Positions 35,265-44,520 of a DNA stretch of 64,000 nucleotides are shown in pieces (position 1 is the first letter of the stretch; every line of letters starts with the position of its first letter). The stretch comes from Calditrichia bacterium (lineage in GTDB: Bacteria; Calditrichota; Calditrichia; Calditrichales; J004): NCBI GenBank assembly GCA_020635035.1, contig JACKAO010000007.1, positions 186,001 to 250,000 of the forward strand, in the 5' to 3' direction. The notes under the pieces were generated by a model. It was not told where the DNA came from and ran no database searches. It was given only the letters and a program-made list of their open reading frames with translations. A program made the translations under genes and the position numbers.

Positions 35265-36632
35265 GTGCCTGACATAAAAAAGATTCTCGTCGTAGATGAT
35301 GATGATGATTTAAGAATGATTATTAAAGAAAGTCTTGAATCGGAAATTTATGATGTTACCGAAGCTGAAAATGGTAATGTTGCTCTGGAATTAATGGAAG
35401 ATCAGAAGTTCGATCTTATGATTACCGATTTAATGATGCCCGGTATTAAAGGAATTGACCTGCTTCATAAAGCCAAAGAAATTTATCCCGAAATGGGTGT
35501 TTTGCTTATGTCTGCTTATGGAACAGTTGAAACAGCTGTGGATGCCATGAAAAGAGGTGCATTTGATTTCATTACAAAGCCGTTTTCTATTTCTCATATA
35601 GAATCCCGTGTTAACCGTTTTTTTGAATATAGTGATCTGAAACAGGAAAATACTATCCTGCGTAAGCAGCTGTCTACTCAAAAAATTAACCATAAGCTTG
35701 TTGGTCAAAGCAAGGCGGCATTGGATTTATTTGCAAATATTGAGATCGTTTCCCAAAGTGATGCAACGGTTTTTCTTCGTGGTGAATCGGGTACCGGCAA
35801 GGAACTTGTTGCTGAAGCTATCCACGAACAAAGTGAACGTTCTGGTAAACCTTTTCTTAAAATAAATTGTGCAGCCGTTCCTGAATCTCTCTTTGAAAGT
35901 ACACTTTTCGGCCATGAAAAAGGCGCATTTAGTGGCGCTTACAAATCTCAAAAAGGCATCTTTGAAGAATGCGATGGCGGTACACTATTACTGGATGAAA
36001 TAAGTGAAATACCCTATATGATGCAGGCAAAGTTACTGCGGGTTTTGCAGGAAATGCGGGTTATTCGTGTTGGAAATACAATGGAGATACCGGTTGATGT
36101 TAGAATTATTGCTACCACCAATAAAGATGTGTCCGAGCTTATTAATACAGGTAAATTCCGTGAAGATTTGTTTTTCAGACTGAATGTTTTCCCAATTGAT
36201 ATTCCATCATTACGTGAGCGTCGCGATGATATCCCTTTTCTGATAAATCATTTTTTAGAACTATTTAAAACAAAATATAAATATGACAAAAAAACAATCA
36301 GTTCTGAAGCTTTGCAGAAATTAACAGATTATGATTGGCCTGGAAATATAAGGCAATTGCAGCACTTGATAGAACGGTCGATCCTGTTTTCTGCGAAGGT
36401 ATCTGAAATTGATGTGCAGCATTTAAGAATTGAACAGGATATTCCAGGTCTTAAAACCATTGAAAAAGCAATCACCGATGAAGTTATACCTCTAGCCGAG
36501 ATGGAAAAGAAACTAATTTACGCAGCCCTTAAGAAAACGAATGATCATCGTACACAAGCAGCTGAGCTTTTAGGAATTACTGTAAGAACTTTGCGTAATA
36601 AATTACATCAGTTTGAAGATGAAGCTGAGTGA
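35265..36632 (+). CDS. NtrC-family sigma-54-dependent response regulator
   Basis: 455 aa transcription activator. Receiver (Asp55), AAA+ ATPase (about 148-385) with Walker A GESGTGKE at 173-180, Walker B LLLDEI at 241-246 and the sigma-54-contacting loop GAFSGA at 220-225 (the usual form is GAFTGA), and a Fis-type HTH (about 415-450). Gene position, 720 nt upstream of flgB with its sigma-54-like promoter, suggests a FlrC/FleR- or FlgR-like master activator of hook-basal-body genes. GTG start. Its kinase is not obvious: candidates are the PAS kinases at 9170 and 17135. Confidence 0.93.
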   Translation: MPDIKKILVVDDDDDLRMIIKESLESEIYDVTEAENGNVALELMEDQKFDLMITDLMMPGIKGIDLLHKAKEIYPEMGVLLMSAYGTVETAVDAMKRGAFDFITKPFSISHIESRVNRFFEYSDLKQENTILRKQLSTQKINHKLVGQSKAALDLFANIEIVSQSDATVFLRGESGTGKELVAEAIHEQSERSGKPFLKINCAAVPESLFESTLFGHEKGAFSGAYKSQKGIFEECDGGTLLLDEISEIPYMMQAKLLRVLQEMRVIRVGNTMEIPVDVRIIATTNKDVSELINTGKFREDLFFRLNVFPIDIPSLRERRDDIPFLINHFLELFKTKYKYDKKTISSEALQKLTDYDWPGNIRQLQHLIERSILFSAKVSEIDVQHLRIEQDIPGLKTIEKAITDEVIPLAEMEKKLIYAALKKTNDHRTQAAELLGITVRTLRNKLHQFEDEAE

Positions 36633-36666
36633 TTAAATTTTTTGGAGAGAAGTGCTATTCTTCATT

Positions 36667-37083
36667 CTAAAAGCTGTGGATTAATCCAAGTGTGAGAAGA
36701 GTGTTTAAGATTTCATCTTTACTGAAGGGCTTTGTTATATATCCATTGCAGCCAATCTGGTGTGCTTTTTTTATCATGTTATGATTGGCCATCGAAGAAA
36801 CCATCACAATTTTTGTCCGTTCGTTCGCATCGATATTTATTTCGTCTTCAAAATCGCGGATACTTTGTAATACTTCTATTCCGTCCATACCAGGCAGAAA
36901 AATATCCAGACAAACTAAATCGAACGGTTCCCCGTTAAAATAGTGGCTTGTATAGGTATTTATGGCATCTGTGCCATTTGCAACACCTAAGCATTTGGCA
37001 TAGGGTCCTAGAATGTTTTCTAATAATCGCTGAATTAAAAATACATCTTCAACAATCAACGCTTTTATTGTTTTATTACTCAT
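36667..37083 (-). CDS. Single-domain response regulator, divergent from flgB
   Basis: 138 aa from ATG 37083; an upstream TTG at 37101 would add six residues and was not chosen. Complete receiver: Glu-Asp at 12-13, Asp60 in LVCLDIFLPGMDG, Ser in VMVSSMA, Lys in ITKPFS. It lies on the opposite strand between the NtrC-type activator and flgB. The intergenic region 37084-37349 (266 nt) holds the flgB promoter and otherwise nothing recognised. Confidence 0.87.
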   Translation of the reverse strand: MSNKTIKALIVEDVFLIQRLLENILGPYAKCLGVANGTDAINTYTSHYFNGEPFDLVCLDIFLPGMDGIEVLQSIRDFEDEINIDANERTKIVMVSSMANHNMIKKAHQIGCNGYITKPFSKDEILNTLLTLGLIHSF

Positions 37084-37312
37084 CAATACGTTTATCGTCA
37101 AAAAAAATTAAAAACTGAATATTTTTAATATTGCTGAAAATTATGGCAATAGTATTTGAACAGATTGGGAAAAAATTTTTGTTTAACAGGAAATAATTAC
37201 CTCCACATTCTTCCGGTCAATAGAAGTTTTATAAACAGATTGTATGCTATCTTCAATATAACCCCTTGTTTTTTATGTAATTAATCATTCAAATAGTGGT
37301 CGCCTAAAATCT

Positions 37313-37328
37313 TGGCACGTTGTTTGTC
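37313..37328 (+). promoter_or_regulatory. Sigma-54 promoter of the flgB operon
   Basis: TGGCACG (37313-37319), N4, TTGT (37324-37327): the -24 half is a perfect consensus match and spacing GG-N10-G(T) is exact; -12 has GT instead of GC. It lies 23 nt before the flgB ATG, and the gene for an NtrC-type activator ends about 680 nt upstream. Confidence 0.72.
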
Positions 37329-37349
37329 TAAGTGATAGCGAGGTGAAAT

Positions 37350-37718
37350 ATGAAAATATTTAATTCAGAGAAAATACAGTTGTACAAAAAGGCAATGGAT
37401 GTTTATGCAAAGCAGCATGAATCCATAGCAAAAAATGTTGCAAATGCAAATGACCCGAACTACAAACGAGTTAAAACAGATTTTTCTGAAGAACTGCATG
37501 TGGCAACAACCCAAAAATTAAAAACAACAGATCCACGGCATATAAATGTTTCACAGAATAATAATGAAACAAGTAGTGAAAGTCAGGATGAGCCGGTTGA
37601 CATTAATCAGGAAATGGCAGAGCTGGCAGTGAACCAGATTCAATTCAATTTTGTAACAAATGTGCTTAAAAAGGCTTATGGTGGTTTAAACTCAGCCATA
37701 TTGGGAAGATCGCAATAG
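37350..37718 (+). CDS. flgB: Flagellar proximal rod protein FlgB
   Basis: 122 aa rod subunit. N-terminal helix with QHESIAKNVANANDPNYKR, C-terminal helix AELAVNQIQFNFVTNVLKKAYGGLNSAI, both characteristic of the rod/hook family and exported by the type III apparatus. AGGTG ribosome site. First gene of the long basal-body operon driven by the sigma-54 element at 37313. Confidence 0.95.
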   Translation: MKIFNSEKIQLYKKAMDVYAKQHESIAKNVANANDPNYKRVKTDFSEELHVATTQKLKTTDPRHINVSQNNNETSSESQDEPVDINQEMAELAVNQIQFNFVTNVLKKAYGGLNSAILGRSQ

Positions 37719-37732
37719 GATAAGGTGACATT

Positions 37733-38218
37733 ATGAAAGTTCAAGGTGTATTAGCAGCAATTCAAACAACAGTGGGTGGTCTGGATAGACAACTTCGCAA
37801 GCTGGACGCAATTTCAGATAATATTGCTAATGCCGAAAAAACGCCTGATAAGAATGGGAAAATCTACAAACGCAAAGTACTTGTCTCGGATACAAAGAAG
37901 GCAGAAAAAAGTACATTTGCAGATTCATTGAAATTGAAAATGAGAACAACAGATAAAAACCATATGCAGCCGGGAAGTAAACCCCTTGCAGCAAATGGTA
38001 AAGATAAAGATGATTTTGAAGTGGTTGAATTAGACAGCGAAATCTCTGTTTATGAACCTAATCATCCAATGGCTGATGAGAATGGTTATGTTCGTAAGCC
38101 GGATGTAAATCTTGTTGAAGAAATGGTGGATCTGATTTCAGCATCCAGGATTTATGAAGCAAATGTTACTGTTATGAACGCGGCTAAGAATATCGCTAAA
38201 AAGGCAATGGAGATATAA
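37733..38218 (+). CDS. flgC: Flagellar proximal rod protein FlgC
   Basis: 161 aa. N-terminal LDAISDNIANAEKTPDKNG and C-terminal YVRKPDVNLVEEMVDLISASRIYEANVTVMNAAKNIAKKAMEI with the FlgC VN.VEEMV.m...R.YEAN pattern. 14 nt after flgB; rod subunit partner of FlgB. Confidence 0.96.
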   Translation: MKVQGVLAAIQTTVGGLDRQLRKLDAISDNIANAEKTPDKNGKIYKRKVLVSDTKKAEKSTFADSLKLKMRTTDKNHMQPGSKPLAANGKDKDDFEVVELDSEISVYEPNHPMADENGYVRKPDVNLVEEMVDLISASRIYEANVTVMNAAKNIAKKAMEI

Positions 38219-38224
38219 ATTTTT

Positions 38225-38512
38225 ATGAAAATCACAGATGGCTTACAAGGGCTTTATAAACCGGATCTGTTTAACAACCAGAATCCTAAAGTTCAGCAAA
38301 AAGCAGATCAGACAGAAGAACTGACAAGTATTGCTGCTAAACAGTCAAAAACTCTGGACAATAGTTTCGCGCTTAAAAAAGTTCTGTCTGTTAAGGAAAT
38401 TAATTCTCTGAATGCACTTTTTGGATTTGAACAAGGTACCCAAAACGCACTATATGGAAACAATAAAATGCGCAACATCCATGCCGGTATGTTGCTGGAC
38501 GTAAAAGGATAA
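38225..38512 (+). CDS. Small unknown protein between flgC and fliE
   Basis: 95 aa; not part of the usual flgB-flgC-fliE order. The N-terminal half is polar; the C-terminal half has LSVKEINSLNALFGFEQG and ends NIHAGMLLDVKG. No signal peptide or membrane helix. Coordinated spacing (6 nt from flgC, 4 nt to fliE) shows it belongs to the operon. I do not recognise the family; the pattern could be a rod or export accessory peptide. Confidence 0.75.
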   Translation: MKITDGLQGLYKPDLFNNQNPKVQQKADQTEELTSIAAKQSKTLDNSFALKKVLSVKEINSLNALFGFEQGTQNALYGNNKMRNIHAGMLLDVKG

Positions 38513-38516
38513 AAAA

Positions 38517-38831
38517 ATGCCAGGAATAAACCAACTATCAAGCGTTAATCTGCGAGATCTTATCAGTTCTGATAACGTTAAGCAAAAACAAATGCAACAA
38601 AGCACTGAGACTAAAGACTTTGGTGATACAATCGCTGATTTTATCCAGAATGTGAATGAACAATCCAAAGACGCAGCTCAGAAAGCAAACGATGTTGTTC
38701 AGGGAAAATCACAAAATCTTCATGAAGCCATGGCTTCCCTGGAAGAATCAGGACTCAGTTTTAAACTGATGATTGAAATCAGAAATAAACTGCTTGAATC
38801 GTATAAAGAAATTCAACGCATGCAGATATAG
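38517..38831 (+). CDS. fliE: Flagellar hook-basal body protein FliE
   Basis: 104 aa. Joins the MS ring to the rod. The C-terminal helices have VVQGKSQNLHEAMASLEESGLSFKLMIEIRNKLLESYKEIQRMQI, which carries the FliE pattern of the form (D)LHE.M....a...f.l..qvRNKL..AY.EImrMqv. Confidence 0.95.
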   Translation: MPGINQLSSVNLRDLISSDNVKQKQMQQSTETKDFGDTIADFIQNVNEQSKDAAQKANDVVQGKSQNLHEAMASLEESGLSFKLMIEIRNKLLESYKEIQRMQI

Positions 38832-38847
38832 CAGACGGAGTATATAA

Positions 38848-40437
38848 ATGAACCAGATTGTTGCGCAGTTAACGCAGTTTTTTCTTCAATATTCACTCAA
38901 GCAGCGGATAATAATCACTTCGCTTGTTCTTGTGTTTTTATCCACTGTAATCGCTTTTATAATGTGGGCTAACAAAACAGAGTATGAAGTACTTTTTACA
39001 AATCTTAATCCACAGGACGCTAGCGAAATAGTTACTAATCTGAGTAATGATAAAATTAAATACCGGCTAGAAAACGGGGGAACCACCATCTATGTCCAGC
39101 AGGATATGGTAAATGAATTGAGAATCCGATTCCATAATCAGGGAGTGGATAATAATTCACCAATGGGCTGGGAAGAAATTTTTGACAAAGATAAAACAAA
39201 TATGGGTGAAACATCAACCATGCAGCGGGTAAAGATAATCCGGGCTAAAGAAGGTGAGTTGATGAAAACCCTGAATTTAATGAGCTGGATAAAAAGCAGT
39301 CGTGTCCATTTAAATATTCCTGAACGGCGTCTTTTCGAAGATGATCGCCGTGGTTCAGCAACCGCGGTACTAACGCTTAGCGGTGCATCGGTATCTGAAT
39401 CACAATTACAAAGTATACCCGCTCTTATTGCCAACAGCGTGGAAGGGATTTCACCAGCCGATGTAACTGTTGTTGATTCCAGGGGAAACCTGCTTTATAA
39501 CGGCGAAGAAGAAACAAACATGGGATCAACAGGAAATCAATGGGAACTTTCTGGAAAAGTTGAAAAAGAAATTAAGAGTAAAGTGCGGAACCTGGTTGAA
39601 ACCAGCATAGGGTATGGAAATTCGAGCGTTCAGGTAAATGTAGATCTTAACTTTGATCAGGTTCAGCAAACCATTGAAGATATTGATCCGGATGATGTAA
39701 CTGTTCTGAGTGAAGAGATTTATAACCAGGCAGCTCAGGAAGATAAAGATTCTTCCAATTCTTCATCCGAGAGTTCAATTACAAACTACGAATTTAGTAA
39801 AACTGTCCGTAATATCGTTCATGGAATAGGTAACATCAATCGTTTATCAGTAGCCGTTGCCGTCAATGGAACCTATAAGACTGTAACAGATGCCAATGGT
39901 GATGAAAAAAGAGAATATATCCCACGTACACAAAAAGAATTAGACGATCTTACAACGTTAGTTCGCAGCGCAGTTGGCTACAATGAACAACGTGGTGATG
40001 TCGTTTCTGTAATTAACACTCAATTCGCAGATCAGCCGATCTATGAAGTGAGTTTTTTGGAAGAGCTTAAAGCTTTTGATCTCTGGAAGGATATCCTGAC
40101 ATATATTTTGGTAGGGGTTGGCCTGCTTCTTGGTTTTAATCTTATTAAAGCTGTTTTAAACAGTGATGCAACTAGTAAACTTTTCCTGCCTGTTGATGTG
40201 AACAAAAAAAGTTTAAAGGATGGAAAAATGCCTGAGTTTTCATTGACAACTTCTAAAAATACTCCTGAAGAGGAAGAAGAATTATCGGAAGATTTATATA
40301 TCGCCAAGCTTAGCCCGGAAGCAAGAGCACGTATGCGTGCCAATGACAAAATGACCAAAGATGTGATAAAATTTGCCCAGGATAATCCAGAACAAACCAC
40401 AGGTTTGATGCGGGCCTGGCTGGCAGAAAGAAATTAA
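38848..40437 (+). CDS. fliF: Flagellar MS-ring protein FliF
   Basis: 529 aa. Builds the MS ring in the inner membrane. N-terminal membrane helix (about 20-42), YscJ-like ring-building domains (about 48-220) with the YEVLFTNLNPQDASEIV start, the periplasmic insert, second membrane helix about 415-435, and a C-terminal FliG-binding tail (about 480-529: RMRANDKMTKDVIKFAQDNPEQTTGLMRAWL). Confidence 0.97.
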   Translation: MNQIVAQLTQFFLQYSLKQRIIITSLVLVFLSTVIAFIMWANKTEYEVLFTNLNPQDASEIVTNLSNDKIKYRLENGGTTIYVQQDMVNELRIRFHNQGVDNNSPMGWEEIFDKDKTNMGETSTMQRVKIIRAKEGELMKTLNLMSWIKSSRVHLNIPERRLFEDDRRGSATAVLTLSGASVSESQLQSIPALIANSVEGISPADVTVVDSRGNLLYNGEEETNMGSTGNQWELSGKVEKEIKSKVRNLVETSIGYGNSSVQVNVDLNFDQVQQTIEDIDPDDVTVLSEEIYNQAAQEDKDSSNSSSESSITNYEFSKTVRNIVHGIGNINRLSVAVAVNGTYKTVTDANGDEKREYIPRTQKELDDLTTLVRSAVGYNEQRGDVVSVINTQFADQPIYEVSFLEELKAFDLWKDILTYILVGVGLLLGFNLIKAVLNSDATSKLFLPVDVNKKSLKDGKMPEFSLTTSKNTPEEEEELSEDLYIAKLSPEARARMRANDKMTKDVIKFAQDNPEQTTGLMRAWLAERN

Positions 40438-40458
40438 AATTTAAAACGGAATACAGGT

Positions 40459-41532
40459 ATGGCTGAGAAAGCATTAGTGGAAAAAAAACCGGAAGACAGA
40501 CAGCTTGAAAAAAATCAGGCAGAGATTGCGCGTCCTCAATTGACGCCCATTCAGAAATGCGCGCTGCTGTTAATCGCATTCGGGACAGAAATAGCCGGTG
40601 AAATAATGCGTAACTTCACCGAAAAAGAAGGTGAAAAAATCTCCATTGCAATAGCTACCATGCACAATGTCCCGGTAGATGTTTTAAGCGAAACCATTGA
40701 AGAATTTTACCAGATGATGATGGCGAACAAATACATCATACAGGGTGGGATTCATTATGCCAGGGAAGCATTGGAGCATGCATTCGGGCTTAAAAAAGCA
40801 GAAGAAATTCTGAAACGCGTTGAAGCCGCCACAGAAGTGAGTGCTTTCTACCTGCTGCAAACGGTTGATGACAAACAGTTATTAAACTTTCTGCAGAATG
40901 AACATCCGCAGACAGCAGCGTTAATCCTTGCAAATCTTAAACCGCAGCAATCCGCTAATATCCTTTCAGAATTACCGGAAGAATACCAGTATGAGATAGC
41001 TTACAGGGTTGCAACAATGGAAAAAACATCGCCGGAATTGATTGAAGATATAGAAGATGTATTACGTGAGCAGATGGGTTCAATCTTTGGCGGTGGTTTA
41101 AGTAAAACAGGTGGTGCAGAAACAGTTGCCGAAATTCTTAACTCCGTCAGCAGAACGTCTGAAAAGAACATCCTTAACAATCTGCGTGAACGTGATGCCG
41201 ATCTGGCTACTGAAATCAATGATTTAATGTTCATCTTTGAAGACCTTATCGCACTTCCATCTACGGCAATTCAGGCGATACTCAAGGAAGTTCAGTCAAA
41301 TACGATTGCTCTGGCGCTAAAAGCTACAACACCGGAACTAAGAGATAAGATTTTTGCAAATATGTCGGAACGTGCATCGGCAATGTTAAAAGAAGAACTC
41401 GATTATATGGGGCCTGTGCGTTTGAAAGATGTGGAAGATGCTCAGAAATCTATACTGGATGTAGCGCGCAGACTTGAAGAAACCGGTGAAATCCAGTTGG
41501 CACGTGGTGAAGAAGAAGAATTGGTTGAGTAG
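40459..41532 (+). CDS. fliG: Flagellar motor switch protein FliG
   Basis: 357 aa C-ring rotor protein that contacts MotA. N-terminal domain binds FliF; middle domain with the EHPQT motif (NEHPQTAALILANL); C-terminal torque helix with charged residues LRERDADLATEINDLMFIFEDL. N-terminal extension of about 30 residues is rich in Lys and Glu. Confidence 0.97.
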   Translation: MAEKALVEKKPEDRQLEKNQAEIARPQLTPIQKCALLLIAFGTEIAGEIMRNFTEKEGEKISIAIATMHNVPVDVLSETIEEFYQMMMANKYIIQGGIHYAREALEHAFGLKKAEEILKRVEAATEVSAFYLLQTVDDKQLLNFLQNEHPQTAALILANLKPQQSANILSELPEEYQYEIAYRVATMEKTSPELIEDIEDVLREQMGSIFGGGLSKTGGAETVAEILNSVSRTSEKNILNNLRERDADLATEINDLMFIFEDLIALPSTAIQAILKEVQSNTIALALKATTPELRDKIFANMSERASAMLKEELDYMGPVRLKDVEDAQKSILDVARRLEETGEIQLARGEEEELVE

Positions 41533-41536
41533 TACT

Positions 41537-42229
41537 ATGGCAGATTCAGTAATAAAATTGGGTAAAAGATTAAAAGGAATCAGGCATCACGATTTTTATA
41601 AAAATCCGCAGGCCGGTTTCAAAGTTAATGAAGTGGAGAATGCTGTTTCCCCAAACCAGATTTTAACGGATGCCCGCAGGATTAAACACCTGGAAGATCG
41701 TATTCATATTCTTGAGAAAGAATTACAACGGGCCAGGGAAGATTCATTTCAGGCGGGATATGATGAAGGTAAGCAGCGCACTTTGCAGGAAGCCCAAAAC
41801 AGAGTGGATGCCATGTATCATGAAATGAAGCAGCAGGAATTGAACTTTAAAGAAACTATCGAACAGATGGAAAAGCCCCTGCTGGAACTGGCAAAAAAAA
41901 TGGCTGTGGAAGTGATTCAAAAAGAAATAGAGCACGGTGCTGATACTGACCAGATATTAGTAGAACGTTTGAAAAAAATGCTATCTGAACTGGTTGAGCA
42001 AAATAACATCATTATAAAAATTAATCCGCAGCAGTTCGGTGTACTAAAAAATACGGACTTAACGGAAACTTTTGGTTTGTCAGAATCCACAAATGTAAAA
42101 ATTCTGGGGAATAAAAACCTGCAACCGGGTGAAGTAAAAATTGAAACCGAAGATTATTTCGTGGATGGTACTTTTGAAAATCATGCTAAAAAAGTACATG
42201 ATGAATTAGGACGGGAAGATCAGAAATGA
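41537..42229 (+). CDS. fliH: Flagellar export ATPase regulator FliH
   Basis: 230 aa. Binds FliI and links it to FliN and the export gate. Central coiled coil (about 55-120, with GYDEGKQRTLQEAQ), then the C-terminal domain PLLELAKKMAVEVIQKEI... with DYFVDGTFENHAKKV near the end, as in FliH. ATG 41537 lies 4 nt after fliG; no strong ribosome site, so coupling to fliG is likely. Stop overlaps the fliI start by 4 nt. Confidence 0.9.
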   Translation: MADSVIKLGKRLKGIRHHDFYKNPQAGFKVNEVENAVSPNQILTDARRIKHLEDRIHILEKELQRAREDSFQAGYDEGKQRTLQEAQNRVDAMYHEMKQQELNFKETIEQMEKPLLELAKKMAVEVIQKEIEHGADTDQILVERLKKMLSELVEQNNIIIKINPQQFGVLKNTDLTETFGLSESTNVKILGNKNLQPGEVKIETEDYFVDGTFENHAKKVHDELGREDQK

Positions 42230-43551
42230 CTGGGTTAAACGAAAAATTTGCTGATTACAGCAAAAACCTGAATCATATTCATCCTGTCCTGGCAGACGGC
42301 AGGGTTAATAAAGCTGCAGGCCTGATCATAGAAGCCACAGCAAAAACAGGCACTGTCGGCGATGTGTGTGATATCTTCCTTAATGAAAATAATTCTGTCC
42401 GTTCAGAGATTGTTGGTTTCAGAAATAATAATATTTTGTTGATGCCGTTGGGAGAAACAGTCGGTGTTGCTCCGGGCAGCCGGGTTAGACTTAGTCCTGA
42501 ACCTTTGCAGATCCCGGTAAGTAATGCACTGCTTGGCCGTGTAATTGACGGTCTTGGAAATCCGATCGATGGTAATATACCGATTTTTTCAAAGCAGACA
42601 CGCGGCGTGTATAACAGTCCGCCTAACCCCTTAATCAGAAATCGTATAACTGAACGGCTTGAGACGGGCGTTCGTGCAATTGATGGATTAATAACTCTCG
42701 GAAAAGGTCAGCGTGTCGGTATTTTTGCAGGCAGCGGTGTAGGTAAAAGTGTGCTTCTTGGAATGATGTCCCGCTACACAGACGCAGATGTAAATGTTAT
42801 TGCACTGATTGGTGAACGCGGCCGTGAAGTCCGTGAATTTATTGAACGGGATTTGGGTAAAGAAGGTCTTAAAAAATCAGTAGTTGTAGTAGCAACATCC
42901 GATCAGGCAGCAACAGTGAGAATAAAAAGTGCCCTGATTGCCACAACGATCGCTGAGTATTTCCGTGACCAGGGTAAAAATGTTCTCCTGTTGATGGATT
43001 CTCTGACACGAGTTTCAATGGCACAAAGGGAGATTGGTCTTGCCATAGGTGAACCGCCAACAACAAAAGGTTATACACCGTCGGTTTTTGCATTGATGCC
43101 CCGTCTGCTGGAACGGGCCGGAAACAGCGATAAAGGCAGTATCACCGGTTTATATACCGTTCTTGTGGATGGCGATGATATGGATGAACCGATCGCTGAT
43201 GCAGCCAGGTCAATCCTTGACGGTCATATTGTACTTTCAAGAAGAATTGCAACAAAGGGCCACTATCCGGCAATTGATGTGCTGGAAAGTGTAAGTCGAT
43301 TGAAACATGAAGTAATGACAGATCAGCAGAAGAAAATATCGCAAAAAATTCTTGAACAACTTTCCGTATACCGTGATTCGGAAGACCTGATTAATATTGG
43401 AGCATACAGCAAAGGCACTAGTCCGAAGATTGATAAAGCAATCAATAACATTGAGAATATTAACGGCTTTTTAAAGCAGAATATAGAAGATAATTCAAAC
43501 TATCTGCAGACACTAGATAAACTTGAACAAATTTCCAAAGGAGCATTGTAA
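42226..43551 (+). CDS. fliI: Flagellum-specific ATPase FliI
   Basis: 441 aa. F1-beta-like ATPase energising export. Walker A GIFAGSGVGKS (near 161-171), GERGREVREFIE, Walker B NVLLLMDSLTRVSMAQREIGLAIGEPPTTKGYTPSVFALMPRLLERAG split over about 245-295. Start overlaps the fliH stop. Confidence 0.98.
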   Translation: MTGLNEKFADYSKNLNHIHPVLADGRVNKAAGLIIEATAKTGTVGDVCDIFLNENNSVRSEIVGFRNNNILLMPLGETVGVAPGSRVRLSPEPLQIPVSNALLGRVIDGLGNPIDGNIPIFSKQTRGVYNSPPNPLIRNRITERLETGVRAIDGLITLGKGQRVGIFAGSGVGKSVLLGMMSRYTDADVNVIALIGERGREVREFIERDLGKEGLKKSVVVVATSDQAATVRIKSALIATTIAEYFRDQGKNVLLLMDSLTRVSMAQREIGLAIGEPPTTKGYTPSVFALMPRLLERAGNSDKGSITGLYTVLVDGDDMDEPIADAARSILDGHIVLSRRIATKGHYPAIDVLESVSRLKHEVMTDQQKKISQKILEQLSVYRDSEDLINIGAYSKGTSPKIDKAINNIENINGFLKQNIEDNSNYLQTLDKLEQISKGAL

Positions 43552-43997
43552 TGGCAAAATTCCGCTTCTCCCTGGAAAAACTGCTGCAGATAAAAAAGTT
43601 CAAGGAAGATCAGAAAGCGATTGAACTGGCGGTTGCCCAGGCAAAATTGAATAGAATTTTACAGGATAAGAGTAACCTTACAGACAAAAAAGGTGTTTAT
43701 TTTACATTACCGATGAAAGCGGAAATTAATCTTCAGCAATTACGGGCAGGGAATGATTACCTGTTACAGATAAACAGGCAAATTAAAATGGCAGAAAAAA
43801 ACATAACGATGGCGGAAAAAAAAGTAGAAGAAAAACGCCTATTGCTAACACATGCCAACCAGGAGAAACGTTCTGTAGAGCTGCTTAGAGAAAAACACCT
43901 TCTGGCTTTTAAAAAAGCTGAGAATCAGACATCTATGAAAAATGAAAATGAAGTTGCACTGAGAATGTTAAGAGATAACGGAAATAACCCAGTTTAG
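43551..43997 (+). CDS. fliJ: Flagellar export protein FliJ
   Basis: 148 aa, coiled coil throughout, of the FliJ pattern: FRFSLEKLLQIKKFKEDQKAIELAVAQ at the start. Its start overlaps the fliI stop by one base. General chaperone that helps FliI-ring assembly. Confidence 0.9.
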   Translation: MAKFRFSLEKLLQIKKFKEDQKAIELAVAQAKLNRILQDKSNLTDKKGVYFTLPMKAEINLQQLRAGNDYLLQINRQIKMAEKNITMAEKKVEEKRLLLTHANQEKRSVELLREKHLLAFKKAENQTSMKNENEVALRMLRDNGNNPV

Positions 43998-44001
43998 GAC
44001 G

Positions 44002-44514
44002 ATGAAAGGTTTAATTTATCTATTTGTATTTTTGATGATTGTGATTGGTGGTCTCTACGGTGGTCTTCGCTATCTAAACGAGCAGAAGAAGACAGAATTA
44101 GATGAATTGGCAACTTCGGATTCGCTAAGTATAAACATGAGTTATGAAGATAGTCTGAAAATGGAACTTAATAAGATTGAACAAAAAGCTTTTGGAGAAA
44201 AAGTTAAAGCAGACAGCCTTCAGGATGTCTTAAATAAAAAAGAAAAGCTTACAAAAGAGCAGAATAAAAAATTGAATAAACTGGCAGAAAATAACGAAAA
44301 AGAAAGCGCTCTGGCTGAAAAGGCGCGGGCAATGGCCAAAACATTTGAAAAAATGAATGTTAAACAGATTGGGCCTATCCTGGAAAATCTTGATGATGAA
44401 ACAGTAATGCTGATCTACCAGGAGACAGGGAACAGGTTTAAGAAAAATATTTTACTGGCTGTTAATGAAAAAAGGGCAGCATTAATCACAAAAACTTTTA
44501 TCAACAGGAATTGA
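44002..44514 (+). CDS. MotE/YlxF-like flagellar protein
   Basis: 170 aa. N-terminal membrane helix (about 4-25), charged coiled coil (about 45-115) and a C-terminal segment resembling the MgtE intracellular N domain (FEKMNVKQIGPILENLDDETVMLIYQETG). In B. subtilis the gene ylxF holds the same place between fliJ and fliK; in alphaproteobacteria the related MotE stabilises MotC. Role inferred from family and order. Confidence 0.83.
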   Translation: MKGLIYLFVFLMIVIGGLYGGLRYLNEQKKTELDELATSDSLSINMSYEDSLKMELNKIEQKAFGEKVKADSLQDVLNKKEKLTKEQNKKLNKLAENNEKESALAEKARAMAKTFEKMNVKQIGPILENLDDETVMLIYQETGNRFKKNILLAVNEKRAALITKTFINRN

Positions 44515-44520
44515 TAGACC

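Noticed and set aside
37127..37156. Imperfect inverted repeat ATTGC/GCAAT upstream of flgB as an activator-binding site
   Set aside because: Only five to seven pairs and no second copy; plausible position for an enhancer but not supportable.
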